DNA of 64,000 nucleotides from positions 49,476 through 113,475 of the forward strand of contig CAZCGE010000079.1 of NCBI GenBank assembly GCA_964498125.1, in the 5' to 3' direction. The notes beneath the pieces are model-generated. The model did no database searches. It saw nothing but the letters and a program-made list of their open reading frames with translations, and had not been told where the DNA came from. Position 1 is the first letter of the stretch. Every line of letters starts with the position of its first letter. This DNA comes from CAMDBL01 sp964498125. Lineage in GTDB: Bacteria > Pseudomonadota > Alphaproteobacteria > Rhizobiales > Hyphomicrobiaceae. The position numbers and the translations under genes were made by a program. Shown here in pieces: positions 43,810 to 52,513 of the stretch.

Positions 43810-45158
43810 TGCGCAAGACAGATTTTGCATTCTGGACGTTCCTGGCCATGACCGGGCTCGCTGGCGTTACGACAGTTCTCAACGTGTCGCGTACCTATTC
43901 GGCGACCACGCAGAACAGCGAGCTCTATCGCCATCTCGACCTGTTCGGCGACGTGCTCGAACGGGTTCGCTCCGACTACGTCGAGAAGCCCGATGATGCG
44001 CAGCTCATCGAGACGGCGATCAACGGCATGCTGTCGTCGCTGGACCCGCATTCGGCCTACCTCAGCCCCAAGCACTTCCGCGACATGCAGGTACAGACTC
44101 GCGGCGAATTTGGTGGCCTCGGCATCGAGGTGACGATGGAGAGTGGTGTCATCAAGGTTGTCTCCCCCATCGATGACACGCCCGCTCATCGCGCCGGACT
44201 GCAAGCCAACGATTTGATTACCCACCTCGACAACGAGCAGATCGTCGGGCTCACGCTCGAGCAGGCCGTCGAGAAGATGCGCGGCCCTGTGGGTACGCCC
44301 ATCAAGCTCACCATCGTGCGCAAGGGCCGGGACGATCCATTCGATGTCGAGATCAAGCGCGACGTGATCCGCATCAATGCGGTCAAGTCGCGGCTGGAAG
44401 GAGAAGTCGGCTACGTGAAGATTTCAACCTTCAACGAGCAGACGCACGCCAATCTCGTCAAGCAGGTCGAGGCCCTGAAGAAACAGAGCACCAAGGGCAT
44501 CAAGGGCTGGGTCATCGATCTGCGCAACAATCCGGGCGGCTTGCTCGACCAGGCCATCGCGGTCTCGGATGACTTCCTCGAGCGCGGCGCCATTGTGCTG
44601 ACCAAAGGCCGCAACAACGAGGAGACGCAGCGGGCGCAGGCGCGCCCCGGCGATATCACGGATGGCAAGAAGCTGGTGGTGCTGGTCAACGGCGGATCAG
44701 CCTCGGCGTCTGAAATCGTTGCCGGCGCCCTGCAGGATCACAAGCGAGCGATCGTCGTCGGTACACGCTCCTTCGGCAAAGGCTCGGTGCAGACCATCAT
44801 TCCGCTCGGCGCCAATGGCGCCATCCGGCTGACGACAGCGCGCTACTACACGCCGTCGAACCGGTCGATCCAGGCGCAGGGCATCGAGCCCGACATTGTG
44901 ATCGAGAATGAGCTGCCCGAGGAAATGAAGCCCAAGTCGGCGGCTGATCGGCCACGCGGCGAGGCAAGCCTCAGAGGCCATTTGAAGAGCGACAAGAAGG
45001 ACAAGGACGGCAAGGAGTTGTCCGGGTCGTCCTCGTATGTACCCAAGGAGACTGAGCAGGACGCCCAGCTCCAGCACGCTCTCAATCTGATCCGTACCGC
45101 CGCCGCCGATCCCGTGGCTGCGGATGCCGCTCGTCCGGGAACGACCGAGAAAAAGTAG
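43809..45158 (+). CDS. ctpA: Carboxy-terminal processing protease, S41 family
   Basis: 449 residues. N-terminal membrane or signal helix (FWTFLAMTGLAGVTTVLNVS), PDZ domain (GGLGIEVTMESGVIKVVSPIDDTPAHRAGLQANDLI) and the serine/lysine catalytic core (LVNGGSASASEIVAGAL and VVGTRSFGKGSVQTI). It trims periplasmic or envelope proteins. The tail is charged and Lys-rich. Translation is coupled to the EnvC-like gene through a one-base overlap; the pair is conserved in the order. Confidence 0.96.
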   Translation: MRKTDFAFWTFLAMTGLAGVTTVLNVSRTYSATTQNSELYRHLDLFGDVLERVRSDYVEKPDDAQLIETAINGMLSSLDPHSAYLSPKHFRDMQVQTRGEFGGLGIEVTMESGVIKVVSPIDDTPAHRAGLQANDLITHLDNEQIVGLTLEQAVEKMRGPVGTPIKLTIVRKGRDDPFDVEIKRDVIRINAVKSRLEGEVGYVKISTFNEQTHANLVKQVEALKKQSTKGIKGWVIDLRNNPGGLLDQAIAVSDDFLERGAIVLTKGRNNEETQRAQARPGDITDGKKLVVLVNGGSASASEIVAGALQDHKRAIVVGTRSFGKGSVQTIIPLGANGAIRLTTARYYTPSNRSIQAQGIEPDIVIENELPEEMKPKSAADRPRGEASLRGHLKSDKKDKDGKELSGSSSYVPKETEQDAQLQHALNLIRTAAADPVAADAARPGTTEKK

Positions 45159-45260
45159 GCGTCGAGCCCAGACGGCCGGCGGCGCATAGGCAGCTTGCCG
45201 TCGCGTCACCACTTGCTTCTCCGGGCGCTGCACCTTGCAGGGGGCAGCGCCCGGTGTCGT

Positions 45261-45325
45261 CTAGTCCTTTGTTTGTCGCATTTTCTACGCCAAACCGGTG
45301 CCCACTCTGGCGGAAAATGCTCTCG
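45261..45325 (-). repeat. Dispersed AGAGCATTTTCC element, half copy, inverted (A4)
   Basis: CTAGTCCTTTGTTTGTCGCATTTTCTACGCC, then AAACCGGTGCCCACTCTGGCGG and AAAATGCTCTC, the reverse of A1. It lies in the ctpA-rppH gap (45159-45404), which otherwise shows only possible promoter sequence for rppH. Confidence 0.88.
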
Positions 45326-45404
45326 GGACAGAACGTAACGGTCTCCACGCGCCGCGCGTCACGATGCTGCGGATTGCAAGGCAAAGCCAAGCGGGATGGC
45401 AACC

Positions 45405-45908
45405 ATGTCCACGGAGATGTTCGAGCCCGGCTACCGACCGTGCGTCGGTATCATGCTGTTGAACCGCCAGGGTCTTATCTGGGTCGGCCGCCGTGCCGAC
45501 GCGCCAACCGAGGCGGAGGGCCCCGGCAGTTGGTGGCAGATGCCGCAAGGTGGGATCGACGAGAACGAGGACCCGCGCGCGGCTGCCATCCGGGAACTGC
45601 ACGAGGAGACGGGCGTCCGTTCAGTTGAGATCATCGCCGATATGCCCGGCTGGCAGTATTACGATCTGCCACCGTCGCTGCAGGGCAAGGCCTGGGGCGG
45701 CCGCTACCACGGACAGCGCCAGAAGTGGTTCGCGGCGCGCTTTCTGGGAGCCGACAGCGAGGTCAATATTACGCCGCTGCCCCCGCACCAGATCGAATTC
45801 GACGCTTGGCGTTGGGCGCCCATGAGCGAAATCCAAGGTTTGATCGTGCCATTCAAGCGCGCGGTCTACGCCAACGTGCTGCAAGCCTTCTCGACATTGG
45901 CCGGCTGA
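45405..45908 (+). CDS. rppH: RNA pyrophosphohydrolase RppH
   Basis: 167 residues. The Nudix box GGIDENEDPRAAAIRELHEETGV is complete, preceded by YRPCVGIMLLNRQGLIWVGRR and followed by KAWGGRYHGQRQKWFAARFLG as in NudH/RppH. It removes pyrophosphate from 5' ends of mRNA and so triggers decay. ATG 45405 fits GGGAT spacing better than ATG 45396. Its place behind ctpA is conserved in the order. Confidence 0.95.
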   Translation: MSTEMFEPGYRPCVGIMLLNRQGLIWVGRRADAPTEAEGPGSWWQMPQGGIDENEDPRAAAIRELHEETGVRSVEIIADMPGWQYYDLPPSLQGKAWGGRYHGQRQKWFAARFLGADSEVNITPLPPHQIEFDAWRWAPMSEIQGLIVPFKRAVYANVLQAFSTLAG

Positions 45909-45996
45909 CAGCGCGGAAAAAACATCGGCAGGACCGCCGCGTTGGCCCTTTGTTCGACATACTCGCGCGCTGTTATGCCAATCGTGCGCGGGATCG

Positions 45997-46011
45997 TTAA
46001 CAATGCATTAA
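45997..46011 (+). promoter_or_regulatory. CtrA binding site upstream of ccrM
   Basis: TTAACAATGCATTAA is a perfect TTAA-N7-TTAA CtrA box, 135 bases before the ccrM start. In Caulobacter ccrM is switched on by CtrA late in the cell cycle, so the site and its position make sense. The rest of 45909-46146 shows no gene. Confidence 0.88.
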
Positions 46012-46146
46012 CCCTTCCCGTCAATACATCGTTGAGGATCTGCTGCACGCGGCCCGTGTCCGGGCAATCGCGATGTGGCAGACTGCCAGTCTGGCCTGTA
46101 AGTGTGGCGCGCCAGTGCGCCTTCCCGTTCTGCGTTGAGTGAACCC

Positions 46147-47331
46147 ATGGTTGAGCGTAGCCGTCCCGTAGCTTTGCGTGCTGCCCATTTCTCTGTGCGT
46201 CATGCGCCCGCGCCCCTGCCCTTGGATCGGCTGTTGCTCGGCGATTGTCTGGAAACTCTCGGCCGGCTGCCGAGCGCGTCCGTTGACCTCGTATTTGCCG
46301 ATCCACCCTACAATTTGCAGCTCGACGGCGATCTGCTGCGTCCCAACAACACCGTAGTCGACGGCGTGCACCAGGATTGGGACAAGTTCTCGGGCTTTGC
46401 CGAGTACGACCGCTTCACCCGCGCCTGGCTCTCTGAATGCCGGCGCATCTTGAAACCGGATGGCGCAATCTGGGTGATCGGCTCCTATCACAACATCTTT
46501 CGCCTGGGCGTCGCTTTACAGGATCTCGGCTACTGGCTGCAGAACGACATCATCTGGCGCAAAGTGAACCCTATGCCGAATTTTCGCGGCATGCGCTTTA
46601 CGAATGCACATGAGACGCTGATCTGGGCCGGTCGCGATCAGAAATCGCGCGTGACCTTCAACTACGAAGCCTTGAAGGCCAGCAACGACGACCTGCAGAT
46701 GCGCTCTGACTGGCTGTTTCCGATCTGCGCGGGGCCTGAGCGGCTGAAGGACGGCAATGGCCACAAGGCACATCCGACGCAAAAGCCGGAAGCGCTGTTG
46801 CACCGTATCCTGATCGCCTCCACCCGGCCCGGCGACGTCGTCCTCGACCCGTTCTTCGGCACCGGCACGACGGGTGCCGTCGCCAAGCGTCTCGGGCGGC
46901 GTTGGATCGGGCTCGAGCGCGACAAGACCTACGCGCGCGTGGCCGAGCAGCGAATTGCCGCCATCTCGCCGTTGCCGCAGTTGGCGCTCGCCACCCAGCC
47001 CTCGAAGCGGGCTGAGCCGCGTGTGCCGTTCGGCGCCATTATCGAGCTCGGCATGATCACGCCGGGCGATGCGCTGTTCGACGAGCGCCGCCGCGTGCGC
47101 GCCGAGGTGAAGGCCGACGGCACCTTGTGGCATGCCGGCCAGCAGGGCTCGATCCACCGCTTGGGCGCACAGGTCCAGGGCAAAGCCGCCTGCAACGGCT
47201 GGACCTACTGGCACTACGAGACCACCGGCAAATTGGCGCCCATCGACGTGCTGCGCGAGGAAGCCCGGCGCCGGCTGGGGCTGGTCGGCGATGGCGCAGG
47301 TGTTGCCATAGGCCCAAACGGATCGGAATAG
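46147..47331 (+). CDS. ccrM: Cell-cycle-regulated GANTC adenine methyltransferase CcrM
   Basis: 394 residues, beta-class N6-adenine methylase. Catalytic DPPY in LVFADPPYNLQLDGDLLRPNN near residue 51, NPMPNFRGMRF and HPTQKPEALLHRIL, then the SAM motif VLDPFFGTGTTGAVAKRLGR near residue 235. The C-terminal CcrM-specific domain (SKRAEPRVPFGAIIELGMITPGDALF, GSIHRLGAQVQGKAACNGWTYWHYE) is complete. The N-terminus carries about 20 extra residues compared with the Caulobacter protein. Methylates GANTC to mark replication state. Confidence 0.97.
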   Translation: MVERSRPVALRAAHFSVRHAPAPLPLDRLLLGDCLETLGRLPSASVDLVFADPPYNLQLDGDLLRPNNTVVDGVHQDWDKFSGFAEYDRFTRAWLSECRRILKPDGAIWVIGSYHNIFRLGVALQDLGYWLQNDIIWRKVNPMPNFRGMRFTNAHETLIWAGRDQKSRVTFNYEALKASNDDLQMRSDWLFPICAGPERLKDGNGHKAHPTQKPEALLHRILIASTRPGDVVLDPFFGTGTTGAVAKRLGRRWIGLERDKTYARVAEQRIAAISPLPQLALATQPSKRAEPRVPFGAIIELGMITPGDALFDERRRVRAEVKADGTLWHAGQQGSIHRLGAQVQGKAACNGWTYWHYETTGKLAPIDVLREEARRRLGLVGDGAGVAIGPNGSE

Positions 47332-47416
47332 ACCGTGGGGCTATTGTCCATTCTCCGGCCTCTTGTGCATAAACTCACCGTGGTCACGCATTCATTCCGA
47401 TTCACCATGTCGCATA

Positions 47417-47441
47417 CTCTGACTTTAACAAGCTGTTAGAG
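47417..47441 (+). promoter_or_regulatory. Palindromic operator before the DUF433 gene, with CtrA-like half-match
   Basis: CTCT (47417) and AGAG (47438-47441) enclose TAACA-AGC-TGTTA (47426-47438). The same bases contain TTAACAAGCTGTTAG, one mismatch from a CtrA box. It lies just upstream of the start at 47448, so a local autorepressor site is the simpler reading. Confidence 0.45.
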
Positions 47442-47447
47442 AGAATC

Positions 47448-48197
47448 ATGTCCCAACTCAGCACCCTCAACGAGGTCCCCCTCGGTATCGGCTTCTACAC
47501 GGTGCCCGAGGCCGCACGCTTGTTGCGCATTCCGGTCATCAACATCCGTCGCTGGCTCGCCGGCTATCCCTATAAGACCCGCGACGGCGAGCGCCGCGTC
47601 ATGCCGCCGCTCTGGACGCCCCAGCTTCCGGCCTACGAGCGCCACATCGAGCTCGGTTTTCGCGACCTGATCGAGCTGCGCTTCGTTTCAGCCTTCCTCG
47701 CCGCAGGGCTTGGCATTCTGACCATCCGCCGTTGCCTTGAGCACGCACGTACCTTCGTCCACGACGAGCGCCCCTTCTCCACTCGCCGCTTCCGAACCGA
47801 TGGCAAGACCATCTTCTTCGAGTTAGTCGATCGGGTCATCGACGGCACATACGACAGCCTTAGCGAATTTCCACCTGACGAGCGCCAAAGTCTTGTCGAT
47901 CTCAGAAACCGCCAGTACGTTTTCCGCGACGTCATCGCGCAGACTTTCAAGGACCTCGAACTGGACGACGACGCTGTCGCTCGCTGGCGCCCGTACCGAG
48001 GTAAAGAGACAATCGTCATCGATCCAAAACGTGCTTTCGGCCAGCCGATCGCGGCCAACGCCGGAGTGCCGACCCGCACGCTCACAGATGCCGTCAAAGC
48101 CGAAGGCAGTGAGCGCCGCGTCGCCTCGCTGTTCAATGTTGCCCGTACTGTCGTTCGTGACGCCGTCCTATTCGAGAGCGAGCTTGCCATTGCGTGA
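47448..48197 (+). CDS. DUF433 domain protein, antitoxin of a PIN-like toxin
   Basis: 249 residues. The N-terminus FYTVPEAARLLRIPVINIRRWLAGYPYK is a MerR-like winged helix; the rest (YERHIELGFRDLIELRFVSAFLAAGLGILTIRRCLEHARTF, VIDPKRAFGQPIAANAGVPTRTLTDAVKAEGSERRVA) is the DUF433 part. In known pairs such proteins neutralise PIN-like nucleases and repress their own operon. The stop overlaps the toxin start (GTGA). It follows ccrM by 116 bases but has its own operator. Confidence 0.85.
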   Translation: MSQLSTLNEVPLGIGFYTVPEAARLLRIPVINIRRWLAGYPYKTRDGERRVMPPLWTPQLPAYERHIELGFRDLIELRFVSAFLAAGLGILTIRRCLEHARTFVHDERPFSTRRFRTDGKTIFFELVDRVIDGTYDSLSEFPPDERQSLVDLRNRQYVFRDVIAQTFKDLELDDDAVARWRPYRGKETIVIDPKRAFGQPIAANAGVPTRTLTDAVKAEGSERRVASLFNVARTVVRDAVLFESELAIA

Positions 48198-48592
48198 GAG
48201 TGTTCTTCGATCACAATTTTTCCCACGCCCTTCCAGAGGCGCTGCAGGCGATTTTCCCTGACGAGCACGAAATCGTTGCGCTCGAGAAGAAGTTCCCTCG
48301 CGACATCTCCGATACCGACTGGATTAAAGCCCTCAACAGAGAGGGACACTGGATCGTCATCTCCGGCGACCTGCGCATCACGCGGAACCGCGCAGAGCGC
48401 CACATCTTTCAGAGTTCGAAACTGACTGGCTTCTTCATGGCGCCCGCGCTCAAGAAAGCGCGTGTCATCAAACAGCTCGAGCGACTTTGCGCGCTCTGGG
48501 ACAACATCATCATCTTGTCTTCTGCCGCCGCTCCCGGAGCGCTCTACCAGCTTCCCATCAAGACCACTTCGCCCCGCCAGCTCCGGCTCTGA
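48194..48592 (+). CDS. PIN-like domain toxin (DUF5615/VapC45-like)
   Basis: 132 residues starting at GTG 48194, overlapping the antitoxin stop by four bases. VFFDHNFSHALPEALQAIF holds the first acidic residue, DTDWIKALNREGHWIVISGDLRITRNRAE the next, and LWDNIIILSS the last strand. These are the features of Mut7-C/PIN-like nucleases found as toxins beside DUF433 proteins. RNA cleavage is inferred from the family. Confidence 0.82.
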   Translation: MRVFFDHNFSHALPEALQAIFPDEHEIVALEKKFPRDISDTDWIKALNREGHWIVISGDLRITRNRAERHIFQSSKLTGFFMAPALKKARVIKQLERLCALWDNIIILSSAAAPGALYQLPIKTTSPRQLRL

Positions 48593-48679
48593 GCAGTCAC
48601 CCATCATGTCGCTCCCATCGCAGCAGCGCGTATGGAACAACTGCCGGCAATCCCCCACAACTCCACGTGGTTCCCTGTC

Positions 48680-48818
48680 GCCGCACGATGCCGGCGCGGT
48701 CGATGACAGACGACCAATTGACGTCGTCGGTATTGAGGCGCTGGCCTATCTCCTCGGGTCGGCTGCCCTTCGCCTCAATGCCAAGCTCATGCAGTCTGGA
48801 TTTCACCGCTGGCTCGAT
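48680..48818 (-). pseudogene. C-terminal remnant of a Bug/TctC-type solute-binding protein
   Basis: On the minus strand the DNA reads IEPAVKSRLHELGIEAKG, then SRPEEIGQRLNTDDVNWSSVIDRAGIVR, the C-terminal pattern of tripartite tricarboxylate (Bug) binding proteins. No upstream part is present; the CoA-transferase gene begins where the rest should be. The last 35 bases (48681-48715) match 53560-53594 at 33 positions, the end of another Bug remnant. The 48593-48679 stretch shows nothing else. Confidence 0.7.
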
Positions 48819-49990
48819 CAGGTCTTGCCCGGTTCGGCCACGCCGACCACGCCGCGCCGCAGAAGATCGCCGATTTCCGCGGTGGCCAGACCCCACGCCG
48901 CCAGCACCGCCTCTGTATCGGCTCCCACGGCTGTTGCCGCTTGTCCCGCCGCCGCGACAGTGCGCGAGAAACGCGGCGCCGGCGCCGGTTGCGGCACGCC
49001 GTCCCGCTCGATGAAAACACTCCGTTCGCGGTTGTAGGGATGCTGGAGCGCTTCCGACATCGTCAGAACAGGAGCGGCGCACGCGTCGCTACCAGCGAAG
49101 ATCGCCTCCCATTCGGCCCGCGTCCGCGACGCGAACACCTCTGCGAATTTCGCCTTGAGCCGCGGCCAGCCAGCGCGGTCATGCTGCTTGGGCAGGTCGG
49201 CGCCGGCCAGGCCAAGCTTGTCGAGCAATTCCGCGTAGAAGCGGCCTTCGATGGCGCCGACCGACATGTAGCCGCCGTCCTTGGTGGCGTAGGCGCCATA
49301 CCACGGCGCGCCACCATCCACCGCGTTGGCCCCGCGCTCCTCCCGCCACCGCCCGGCAGCCACCAGCCCGAAAAACATGCTGGCGAGGTAGGCCGCGCCG
49401 TCGACCATGGCGGCATCGACCACTTGCCCCCGACCCGATTTCGCCGCCTCGAGCAGCGCGGCGAGCACACCGAAAGCCAGGAACATGGCGCCGCCGCCGA
49501 AATCGCCGACGAGATTCAAGGGCGGCACAGGGGGGCCTGCCGCAGGGCCTATGCCAGCAAGGGCGCCCGAAAGTGCGATATAGTTAATGTCATGACCCGC
49601 CGCCGATGCGAGCGGCCCTTCCTGGCCGTAGCCCGTCATGCGGCCGTAGACGAGACGGCGATTGCGGGCCAGGCAGACGTCGGGACCAAGGCCCAGGCGC
49701 TCCATGACACCTGGCCTGAAGCCTTCGATCAGCACATCCGCGCGCTCGACCAAGCGCAGGACCACGTCTCGGCCAGCAGCCGATTTCAGATCGACGGCGG
49801 CGGAGCGCCGGCCGCGCAGCAGAATATCGAACTTCGGATCCTGCCGGCCTGGCAGGCCGAGATCGATGGCTTCGCGCCTGTCGATACGCACGACCTCCGC
49901 GCCCATATCGGCTAGCAGCATGGCGCAGAAGGGCGCGGGCCCAATTCCCGCCAGCTCGATGACACGCAGCCCCGCAAGTGGTCCGGCCAT
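48818..49990 (-). CDS. CaiB/BaiF CoA-transferase, alpha-methylacyl-CoA racemase-like
   Basis: 390 residues. PLAGLRVIELAGIGPAPFCAMLLADMGAEVVRIDR is the family III start; VERADVLIEGFRPGVMERLGLGPD and YGRMTGYGQEGPLASAAGHDINYIALSGALAGIG contain the catalytic His/Asp region of AMACR. It would racemise 2-methylacyl-CoA esters or transfer CoA. Its stop abuts the Bug remnant. Bug-CaiB neighbourhoods are common in carboxylate catabolism. Confidence 0.9.
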   Translation of the reverse strand: MAGPLAGLRVIELAGIGPAPFCAMLLADMGAEVVRIDRREAIDLGLPGRQDPKFDILLRGRRSAAVDLKSAAGRDVVLRLVERADVLIEGFRPGVMERLGLGPDVCLARNRRLVYGRMTGYGQEGPLASAAGHDINYIALSGALAGIGPAAGPPVPPLNLVGDFGGGAMFLAFGVLAALLEAAKSGRGQVVDAAMVDGAAYLASMFFGLVAAGRWREERGANAVDGGAPWYGAYATKDGGYMSVGAIEGRFYAELLDKLGLAGADLPKQHDRAGWPRLKAKFAEVFASRTRAEWEAIFAGSDACAAPVLTMSEALQHPYNRERSVFIERDGVPQPAPAPRFSRTVAAAGQAATAVGADTEAVLAAWGLATAEIGDLLRRGVVGVAEPGKT

Positions 49991-50153
49991 GCCACATCCT
50001 CCCTAACGTGTTTGTCCCAATTCGATGCTTATGCCGAGCAAAAGGCCAAAGGCTTGGCGGTCAGCTTAACCAAGTTTCCTAAGCAATTGTTTATAGCTCG
50101 CATGCTTGTTTGATCGATCGTTTTTTTCGATCTCGAATTGGCAGTGGTCTCGC

Positions 50154-52184
50154 GTGAGAGCAGGCGGACAGGGATATGAACTTTTTTGGCGCCGGCTGAA
50201 GCTGACGCTCAGCCGATCCATGGGTGGATTGGCTGAGCTGCGACGGGCGTGGCGACTGGCACGACTGGCCGCCAAATCCAGCGCCCGCAACATCCTGCGC
50301 GCCGATCGTTTCACCATTGTAGCCCTGCTCGCGTCGAGCGGTGTGCTGACGGTACTGCTGGCGCCGGCATTGTGGTCGCAGTGGCCGGTCCCGGCAATTG
50401 TCCTGGCGGCAATTGGTTGTCTCCAGGTAGCCCTCGGTCTTCGGCTTGCCCTATCCCCTGGGCCTGCGCGACTGCAGCCGTCCGATCGCCATAAGCTAGA
50501 CACTCATAGCGCTGAGATAGCCAGGCTGCTGACGGCCCGCGATGCGGCTCTGGCCGCCAACCTCGCGAAGTCGCGCTTCCTGGCCTCCATGAGCCACGAG
50601 ATCCGCACGCCGATGTCGGGTATTCTCGGCATGGCGGGCCTGCTGCTTGGAACTGAAGCCACCCCCGAGCAGACGACCTACGCCAAGGCCATCGATCAAT
50701 CCGCACGCACGCTGCTTGCACTGATTGACGAGATCCTCGATTTTTCCAAGATCGAAGCCGGCCACCTTGCGCTCAACGTCGCGCCCTTCGCTCCCGATGA
50801 ATGCATCTCCAGCGCCGTCGAGCTCTTAGCGCCGCGCGCGCATCAGAAAGGCATCGAGTTGGCATGGCTGATCGAGCCTGGCGTGCCGCTCGCAATGGCC
50901 GGGGACGAGGCCCGTGTGCGGCAGATCCTTCTCAACCTGATCAGCAACGCCATCAAGTTCACCGATACCGGCGGCGTCATGGTCCGCGTCGGGCGCGCGG
51001 AAGTAGGTCTATTGCCTGGCGACGGCGACCGAGGGCTCGGCATCGCCGTCAGCGTCGAGGATACCGGCATCGGTGTCGCCGAGAAGGATCTCGCGCGACT
51101 GTTCTCGGAGTTCGCGCAGGCCGAGCGCACGCTCGCGAGCCGGCCCAACGGCACCGGGCTTGGATTGGCCATTTCGCGGCGGCTGGCGCAGGCGATGGGC
51201 GGCGACATCACCGTGACCAGCGCGCTCGGCAAGGGCTCGACATTCCGCGTCCACCTTTTGCTCCTCGAGCATTCCGGCGCCGCGGCATCGAGCGAGCTCG
51301 ACACCAATGAAGCCACTTCGGCCAAGCGTGTGCTGCTCGCCCTCGATCGCGCGATCGAGCGCCACGCCGCGGCCAGCGTTCTCGCCGCCCTCGGCATGAC
51401 CGTTCATGAAGTGAATTTCGGCGGAGTGATCGGGACCCTGGAGCAGGCCGCGGCGAAGGGTCGGCATTTCAATGTCGTGATCCTGGATGCCATGGTCGGC
51501 CCCGATGCAGCGGCCCACGTGCTCGATGCCGCTCGGTCATTGGCAGGCAGGGGCCCGGTCGAGGGCATTGTGCTGGTCGACGCCGCCTCGCGTCCCACCT
51601 TCACCGTATTTCGGGACCGCGGTTTCACCGGCTGGGGCGTTCGGCCATTGCGGCCAAGGTCATTCGCCAGGCTGATCGCGCACGGGCCTTATGACCAAGG
51701 CGAGGCGCGCCCGCGTCCGCCGAAGGATGCCGTCGAAAGCGTCACTATGCCGGGCGGGCGCGCCATTCGCGTGTTGCTGGCCGAGGATGACGACGTCAGC
51801 GCCCTGCTTGGCAGCTGCGTATTGCAGAAAGCAGGTTGCCTGACCACGCTGGTGCGCACTGGGCGCCAGGCTGTCGACGCAGTTCGTCACGGACTCGATG
51901 CGGGCGATCCGGATTTCGACGTCATCCTGACCGACATCATCATGCCGGAGCTGGGCGGCATGGATGCCGCGCGCGCCATCCAAGACCTGTACGCCAGCCA
52001 CCAGAGCGGACCACGCATTGCTCCGCCGATCGTGGCACTTACGGCCAATGCCTTTGCCGCGGACCGGCAGAACTATCTGGCCGCCGGGCTCGATGACTAT
52101 CTAGCCAAGCCGTTCGATGCGACCGACCTGCAGGCGCTGCTGGCGCGCTGGTCGCCCGGCCTGAGCGCCAGGAATAGCGCCTGA
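50154..52184 (+). CDS. Hybrid sensor histidine kinase with two receiver-like domains
   Basis: About 676 residues. Two membrane helices (TIVALLASSGVLTVLLAPALW and VPAIVLAAIGCLQVALGLRLAL) with almost no periplasmic loop; phospho-His in FLASMSHEIRTPMSGILG near residue 147; ATPase boxes NLISNAIKFTD, VEDTGIGV, NGTGLGLAISRR; a degenerate receiver (about 380-515, lacking the acidic pair) and a true C-terminal receiver with LLAEDDD and phospho-Asp in VILTDIIMP. The start is uncertain: TTG 50106, GTG 50154 and ATG 50220 are all in frame and none has a good ribosome site. Signal unknown. Confidence 0.88.
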   Translation: MRAGGQGYELFWRRLKLTLSRSMGGLAELRRAWRLARLAAKSSARNILRADRFTIVALLASSGVLTVLLAPALWSQWPVPAIVLAAIGCLQVALGLRLALSPGPARLQPSDRHKLDTHSAEIARLLTARDAALAANLAKSRFLASMSHEIRTPMSGILGMAGLLLGTEATPEQTTYAKAIDQSARTLLALIDEILDFSKIEAGHLALNVAPFAPDECISSAVELLAPRAHQKGIELAWLIEPGVPLAMAGDEARVRQILLNLISNAIKFTDTGGVMVRVGRAEVGLLPGDGDRGLGIAVSVEDTGIGVAEKDLARLFSEFAQAERTLASRPNGTGLGLAISRRLAQAMGGDITVTSALGKGSTFRVHLLLLEHSGAAASSELDTNEATSAKRVLLALDRAIERHAAASVLAALGMTVHEVNFGGVIGTLEQAAAKGRHFNVVILDAMVGPDAAAHVLDAARSLAGRGPVEGIVLVDAASRPTFTVFRDRGFTGWGVRPLRPRSFARLIAHGPYDQGEARPRPPKDAVESVTMPGGRAIRVLLAEDDDVSALLGSCVLQKAGCLTTLVRTGRQAVDAVRHGLDAGDPDFDVILTDIIMPELGGMDAARAIQDLYASHQSGPRIAPPIVALTANAFAADRQNYLAAGLDDYLAKPFDATDLQALLARWSPGLSARNSA

Positions 52185-52268
52185 CCCGCGGGCTGGATCC
52201 TGCCTGTAGCCTTTGTGCTTCCATGTCAGCTTTGGTATGATCGTCGTTGTCCTGTCGCAATCACATGC

Positions 52269-52373
52269 TAGAGTATTTTCCGCTAAAGTTGGCACCGGTT
52301 TGGCGTAGAAAATGCGACAAACAAAGGACTAGAGCGCTTTCCCATCATTCTATGCGAGTGGAAGGCGCTCTAG
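52269..52373 (+). repeat. Dispersed AGAGCATTTTCC element, full copy (A5)
   Basis: TAGAGTATTTTCCGCTAAAG ... GAAAATGCGACAAACAAAGG, then TAGAGCGCTTTCCC ... GTGGAAGGCGCTCTAG. It occupies the gap between the kinase and the GNAT gene (52185-52513), which otherwise shows only the leader of the next gene. Confidence 0.9.
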
Positions 52374-52513
52374 GGCCAGCATGGCCATGCGTATTGTGAT
52401 CTCGCCGGTGCGGCCTAGTTGGCCCTGGGGGAATTCGACATCATGAAGTCTTCTGATTGTCATGATTCTGTGCGATCCGGGCGTATCAGTGCGCACCATC
52501 TGGGAACTCCCGC

